Under the pieces are notes generated by a model. The model did not search any database and was not told the DNA's origin. It saw nothing but the letters and a program-made list of their open reading frames with translations. 64,000 nt of DNA from Pseudoxanthomonas suwonensis (GTDB lineage: Bacteria; Pseudomonadota; Gammaproteobacteria; Xanthomonadales; Xanthomonadaceae): NCBI GenBank assembly GCA_030535605.1, contig JAUNRQ010000001.1, positions 25,797-89,796 of the forward strand, written 5' to 3'. Made by a program: the position numbers and the translations under genes. Below, piece after piece: positions 57,491 through 64,000 of the stretch. How positions within the stretch are numbered: position 1 is the first letter of the stretch; the number at the start of each line of letters is the position of its first letter.

Positions 57491-58846
57491 ATGCGCGTCA
57501 CCATTTTCGGCACGGGTTACGTCGGCCTCGTTACCGGGACCTGCCTGGCGGAAGTCGGCCATGACGTGATCTGCGTGGATGTGGACAGCGCCAAGATCGA
57601 CGGCCTGAAGCGTGGCGTGGTGCCGATCTACGAGCCGGGCCTTGCGCCGATGGTGCAGGCCAACCATGCCGACGGTCGGCTTCAGTTCACCACCGATGCC
57701 GGCATGGCGGTGGAGCACGGCGACATCGTCTTCATTGCCGTTGGCACGCCACCGGACGAGGATGGCAGCGCGGATCTCAAGTATGTGCTGGAAGTTGCCC
57801 GCACCATCGGGCGGCACATGCAGCGGCCGACGCTGGTGGTCAACAAGTCCACCGTGCCGGTCGGCACCGCGGATCTTGTGCGCGAGCGCATCGCCGCGAC
57901 GCTGGCCGAGCGCGGGATGGAACTGGTGTTCGACGTCGTGTCCAACCCGGAATTCCTCAAGGAAGGCGCCGCGGTGGAGGACTGCATGCGACCGGACCGG
58001 ATCATCCTCGGCTCCGGCAACCCGGCCTCGATCGAGCAGCTGCGGCGGCTGTACGCTCCGTTCAACCGCAACCGCGACCGCATCGTGACCATGGACGTGC
58101 GTGCCGCGGAACTGACCAAATATGCCGCCAACGCCATGCTGGCGACCAAGATCTCGTTCATGAACGAGATCGCCGCCATTGCCGAGCAGGTCGGTGCCGA
58201 CGTCGAGCAGGTGCGCAAGGGCATCGGCTCGGATCCTCGCATCGGCTGGCATTTCATCTACCCGGGTGCCGGTTACGGTGGCTCCTGCTTCCCCAAGGAC
58301 GTGCGCGCACTGGCGCGGACCGCGCGCCAGCATGGCGTCGCCAGCGAGTTGCTGGATGCGGTTGAGAACGTCAACGATCGACAGAAGGGGCACCTGTTCG
58401 AGCTCATCCGCCGTCATTACGGCGACGCCGCGCTGCATGGCAAGACGTTCGCGGTGTGGGGACTGGCCTTCAAGCCCGACACCGACGACATGCGCGAGGC
58501 CTCCAGCCGGCGCTTGCTGGAGCAGTTGTGGCAGGCCGGCGCACGGGTGCAGGCGTTCGACCCGGAGGCGATGGACGAGGCCCGCCGGATCCACGGCGAG
58601 CGCGAAGACCTCCGCTTGTGCCCGTCCGCGGAGGCAGCGTTGCAGGGTGCGGACGCGCTGGTGGTGGTCACCGAGTGGAAACAGTTCCGCAGCCCCGACA
58701 TGGCGCACGTGTGCGAGGCGCTCGGGGATCGGGTGATGTTCGACGGCCGCAACATCTACGATCCGGTCGAGGTGGAGGATGCCGGCATTGCTTACTATGG
58801 CATTGGTCGTGGCCGTTCTTTGCGTCAGCCCGGGGCACCTGCCTGA
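57491..58846 (+). CDS. ugd: UDP-glucose 6-dehydrogenase
   Basis: Ugd oxidises UDP-glucose to UDP-glucuronate, a precursor of exopolysaccharides such as xanthan and of lipopolysaccharide sugars. The 451-residue protein starts [23 protein letters not shown] (given in outline), an NAD Rossmann motif, and carries the catalytic cysteine C266 in [14 protein letters not shown]-terminal UDP-binding domain with [13 protein letters not shown] follows. GGGAG lies about ten bases before the ATG. No glycosyltransferase cluster is adjacent. Confidence 0.96.
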   Translation: MRVTIFGTGYVGLVTGTCLAEVGHDVICVDVDSAKIDGLKRGVVPIYEPGLAPMVQANHADGRLQFTTDAGMAVEHGDIVFIAVGTPPDEDGSADLKYVLEVARTIGRHMQRPTLVVNKSTVPVGTADLVRERIAATLAERGMELVFDVVSNPEFLKEGAAVEDCMRPDRIILGSGNPASIEQLRRLYAPFNRNRDRIVTMDVRAAELTKYAANAMLATKISFMNEIAAIAEQVGADVEQVRKGIGSDPRIGWHFIYPGAGYGGSCFPKDVRALARTARQHGVASELLDAVENVNDRQKGHLFELIRRHYGDAALHGKTFAVWGLAFKPDTDDMREASSRRLLEQLWQAGARVQAFDPEAMDEARRIHGEREDLRLCPSAEAALQGADALVVVTEWKQFRSPDMAHVCEALGDRVMFDGRNIYDPVEVEDAGIAYYGIGRGRSLRQPGAPA

Positions 58847-58870
58847 CTGTGTCGCACGGCGCGACTCGGC

Positions 58871-58882
58871 GATAATCGGCGG
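58871..58882 (+). promoter_or_regulatory. Probable leaderless promoter of slyX
   Basis: GATAAT (58871-58876) is followed by six bases, CGGCGG, and then the slyX ATG at 58883. The block AATCGGCGRATG is the same as before mtnA. No ribosome site is present. The -35 is weak. Confidence 0.5.
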
Positions 58883-59098
58883 ATGGAACAGACACTGCTG
58901 GCACGGATCGAAGAGCTGGAGGCGCGCGTGGCCTTCCAGGAACATGCGCTGTCCCAGTTGAACGACGCCCTGAGCGAGAGTCGACTGGAGGCGCAGCGCC
59001 ATTCGGACCTGTTGCGCCGGGTGCTGGAAGAGCTGCGCAACGTGCGCGGCAGCCTGTACGCCGATCCGGCGCAGGAACCGCCGCCGCCGCACTACTGA
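58883..59098 (+). CDS. slyX: SlyX family protein
   Basis: A 71-residue protein, nearly all coiled coil (about 5-50: leucine-rich heptads EELEARVAFQEHALSQLND), with a Pro-rich tail ending PPPPHY, the SlyX hallmark. The molecular function is unknown; in enterobacteria slyX lies next to slyD, an FKBP-type isomerase, and here two FKBP genes lie about 1.5 kb upstream. The ATG follows a -10 box by six bases. Confidence 0.92.
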   Translation: MEQTLLARIEELEARVAFQEHALSQLNDALSESRLEAQRHSDLLRRVLEELRNVRGSLYADPAQEPPPPHY

Positions 59099-59190
59099 GC
59101 CGTGCCGCGCTGCAGTCGGCATAATCACCGCCCGCAGGTGCCCGAGTGCAGGCCTTGCGGATCCCCGTTTCCCACGCCGCGACCGTTTTC

Positions 59191-59784
59191 ATGACTTCCC
59201 TCCGCGACCAACTCCTCGGCCTTGGTTTCAAGGCCAGCCCCAAGCCCGAGCGCAAGCCGCGTCCGCAGCAGGTACGGGACAAGGCGAAAACGCACGGCAA
59301 GGGACCGCACGATGCCGAGGGCCGGAAAAAGCCGACGACCCGCAAGGCTGGCTCCGGGGAGATGGACCTGGCCAAGGCCTATGCCATTCGTGCGCAGACG
59401 GAGAAGAACGAGCGTGAGCAGCAGGAGCGCGAACGGCAGGAGGCGGTCCGGCTGCGGCGGGAAGCCCAGGCGCGTCTGGATGCCTTCCTGCAGGGTGTGA
59501 CCGCGCTGAACAACGAGGCTGCCGAGATCGCCCGCCACTTCGAATACGGCGGCAAGATCAAGCGTATCTACGTCACTGCCGAGCAGCTGAAGTCCCTCAA
59601 CGCCGGCGAACTGGGGGTGCTGCAGCGGCGTGGCCGCTACCTGCTGGTCACCGCGCAGGTGTTGGCCGAGGCCGAGGCGATCTTTCCCGACGCGGTGGCA
59701 CTGAAGGTCGATCCGGATGCCCCGGTCGAGGATGATCCCTACGGCGATCCGAAGTACCAGGTGCCTGACGATCTGGTCTGGTGA
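59191..59784 (+). CDS. DUF2058 family protein (YaiL-like)
   Basis: The 197-residue soluble protein starts MTSLRDQLLGLGFK, the DUF2058 signature. It continues with a very basic KPKPERKPRPQQVR-like region, then a charged helical stretch (about 50-105) and a compact C-terminal domain (about 110-195, with IKRIYVTAEQL). The strong positive charge suggests nucleic-acid or ribosome binding, but no function is established. A CATAAT -10 candidate lies at 59120-59125. It converges on metH. Confidence 0.9.
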   Translation: MTSLRDQLLGLGFKASPKPERKPRPQQVRDKAKTHGKGPHDAEGRKKPTTRKAGSGEMDLAKAYAIRAQTEKNEREQQERERQEAVRLRREAQARLDAFLQGVTALNNEAAEIARHFEYGGKIKRIYVTAEQLKSLNAGELGVLQRRGRYLLVTAQVLAEAEAIFPDAVALKVDPDAPVEDDPYGDPKYQVPDDLVW

Positions 59785-59790
59785 GTCGTG

Positions 59791-59823
59791 CGCCACGGCC
59801 GGCTCGGGAGCCGGCGCGTGGCG
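59791..59823. terminator. Strong bidirectional hairpin between DUF2058 gene and metH
   Basis: CGCCACG-GCCGGCTC pairs with GAGCCGGC-G-CGTGGCG, a 15-bp stem with one bulge and a GG loop, in the middle of a 59-base gap between convergent genes. There is no T run on either strand. Confidence 0.7.
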
Positions 59824-59843
59824 TTGCTCGACCAGTGCGTTGC

Positions 59844-62524
<2,681 letters not shown>

Positions 62525-62528
<4 letters not shown>

Positions 62529-63625
62529 GCGGCATCTTCCAGTCGCAGCGGCTGTCGCGGGGCGACACCTTCCACGGCCGCGGCGATCGCGGCGATGTGT
62601 GCCGGCGTGGTGCCGCAGCAGCCTCCAAGGATGTTGACCAGCCCGGAGGTGGCGAATTCGCCGACCACCGCGGCCATGTCCTCCGGGCTCTGGTCGTAGC
62701 CGCCGAACGCATTGGGCAGCCCCGCGTTGGGATGCGCGCTGACGTGGGTGTCGGCGATCTGTGCCAATGCCTCGACGTGCGGGCGCAGCTCCTTGGCGCC
62801 GAGCGCGCAGTTCAAGCCGATCGCCACAGGCTGCGCATGTCGCAGCGAGTACCAGAACGCTTCCGCGGTCTGTCCCGAAAGTGTGCGGCCGGAGGCATCG
62901 GTGATGGTGCCGGAGATCATCACCGGCAAGCGGGCGCCGAGCGCGTCGAACGCCTCTTCGATGGCAAACAGGGCGGCCTTGGCGTTGAGCGTGTCGAACA
63001 CGGTTTCCACCATCAGGATGTCGGCACCACCCTCGACCAATCCCTCGACCGCCTCGCGGTAGGCGTCCTTCAATGCATCGAAGGACGTGGCACGGAACCC
63101 CGGGCGATTGACGTCCGGCGACAGCGATGCGGTCTTGCTGGTCGGACCGAGCACGCCGATGACGAAGCGCGGCCTGTCGGGCATGTTCGCTTCGGCGGCG
63201 TCGCAGGCGGCGCGCGCGAGCCGAGCCGATTCACGGTTGAGTTCGCGCACCAGATGCTGAAGGTGGTAGTCGGCCAACGACACTGCGGTGGAGTTGAAGG
63301 TGTTGGTTTCGATCAGGTCCGCTCCGGCATCGAGATACTCGGCGTGGATGCCGGCGATGATGTCCGGCCGGGTCAGCGTCAGCAGGTCGTTGTTGCCGCG
63401 CTGGTCATGGCCCTCGCAACCACAGCCCGGTCCATGTGAATGGCCGGTGACAGCGACCAGGGCGTCGTAGCCTTGCGCAAAGCGCTCGCCGCGGTAGTCC
63501 GCTTCGGTCAGTTCGTGGCGCTGGATCATGGTGCCCATCGCACCGTCCAGCACGAGGATGCGCTGTGCCAGTGCATCCAGCAGCGCCCGGGCGCGCGCAG
63601 GGTCGTGCCACGGCAACCGACTCAC
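62525..63625 (-). CDS. Homocysteine S-methyltransferase part of split MetH
   Basis: The 366-residue protein is the zinc-dependent homocysteine-binding module of methionine synthase. It begins at GTG 63625, overlapping the upstream methyltransferase stop. Motifs include [13 protein letters not shown], the ETNTFNS stretch, [13 protein letters not shown] with the first zinc cysteine, and [11 protein letters not shown] with the cysteine pair. An insertion of about 19 residues near 60-78 is rich in Gly, His and Cys ([14 protein letters not shown]), absent from most MetH proteins. It works with the following gene to transfer a methyl group from folate via cobalamin. Confidence 0.93.
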
Positions 63626-64000
63626 GGCTTCACCGCCAGCAGTGAAATCACTTCGAAATGCGGCGGGCGCTTTTCCCGGGTGATGGTTTCGGCAGTCTGT
63701 ATCTCCAGCCCGGCTCGGGTGGCGAAGCGACGCAGTTCCTTCTCCGTAAAGCCGAGGTTGACGTGGCCGTAGGCCCGCACCGCATTGCGGTGCTCGTGAC
63801 GGGCCAGGCTCGACAGCAGCAGGCGTCCACCCGGCCGCAGCACCCGCGCCGCCTCGGCCACCGCCTGCGCCGGCTTGTCGGCATAGGTCAGGGCGTGCAT
63901 CAGCACCACCAGGTCGAAGGCCGCATCCTCGAAGGGCAGGGCGTGCATGTCGCCCTCGAGCACTTCGACGTTGGCGTGGCCGCGCAGGCGCTCGGCGGCC
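63622..64000 (-). CDS. SAM-dependent methyltransferase (possibly ArsR-fused), 5' end cut by the window
   Basis: About 126 C-terminal codons are visible. They show a class I methyltransferase fold: acidic loop [29 protein letters not shown], and a post-motif [21 protein letters not shown]. In xanthomonads a fused ArsR-type DNA-binding/methyltransferase protein often precedes metH; the DNA-binding half would lie outside the window, so this is an inference. The stop overlaps the GTG of the homocysteine methyltransferase gene (GTGA), showing translational coupling with metH. Confidence 0.75.
   Translation of the reverse strand, partial: AAERLRGHANVEVLEGDMHALPFEDAAFDLVVLMHALTYADKPAQAVAEAARVLRPGGRLLLSSLARHEHRNAVRAYGHVNLGFTEKELRRFATRAGLEIQTAETITREKRPPHFEVISLLAVKP

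Overview
The window is a GC-rich chromosomal segment dominated by housekeeping genes. Gene content and order point to a gammaproteobacterium of the Xanthomonadaceae/Lysobacteraceae group (Xanthomonas, Stenotrophomonas, Lysobacter, Luteimonas and relatives). The main pointers are a methionine synthase split into two overlapping genes, a serC-pheA-hisC-aroA cluster, an MFP plus two-RND efflux operon like SmeIJK, a smc-zipA-ligA block, a DUF3011 repeat protein and a YtrA-type GntR/ABC operon. I saw no tRNA, rRNA, insertion sequence, prophage or CRISPR array. The genus is not decidable from this stretch.

Layout. 1-7.9 kb: RNase E (cut by the left edge) with a long leader, divergent rluC, pterin dehydratase, nfuA followed by a large TonB-like repetitive membrane protein, and two c-type cytochromes read leftward. 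7.9-15.7 kb: a three-gene efflux operon (adaptor plus two different RND pumps) behind a palindrome that overlaps its probable promoter. 15.8-20.5 kb: serine and aromatic amino-acid genes serC-pheA-hisC-aroA, closed by a strong hairpin. 20.5-24 kb: two small leftward membrane proteins (one with a TonB C-terminal domain), then serS, a membrane protein, YciI-like and BolA-like genes. 24-34 kb: smc, zipA, a membrane protein, ligA, epmA, a three-repeat DUF3011 protein and mtnA. 34.4-41 kb: gyrA, a peroxiredoxin, a CbpA-like co-chaperone, a PilH-like response regulator, a YhdH-type reductase and a LOG-family protein. 41-52 kb: the leftward sucA-sucB-lpdA operon, interrupted by a striking purine/pyrimidine inverted repeat, then a leftward purB, ribosomal oxygenase and GNAT cluster, and rightward fumC. 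52-55.5 kb: the leftward GntR-ABC ATPase-ABC permease-DUF2884 lipoprotein operon with an operator-like palindrome over its promoter. 55.6-59.8 kb: two FKBP prolyl isomerases, UDP-glucose dehydrogenase, slyX and a DUF2058 gene. 59.8-64 kb: split metH, overlapped by an upstream methyltransferase gene cut by the right edge.

How parts work together. sucA/sucB/lpdA and fumC serve the TCA cycle; serC, pheA, hisC and aroA feed serine, phenylalanine and chorismate synthesis; metH and mtnA handle methionine formation and salvage. rne, rluC, serS and the RoxA-type oxygenase act on RNA or ribosomes, epmA on elongation factor P, and gyrA, smc, zipA and ligA on chromosome topology, segregation, division and replication. 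The most interesting signals are the sequence asymmetry between the paired RND pumps, the two operator-like palindromes, a set of probable leaderless promoters with the -10 box 6-7 nt before the start codon, the purine/pyrimidine repeat inside the suc operon, and an alanine at GyrA position 83. I did not find a clearly new multi-gene system; the YtrA operon and the efflux operon are the best candidates for new biology.
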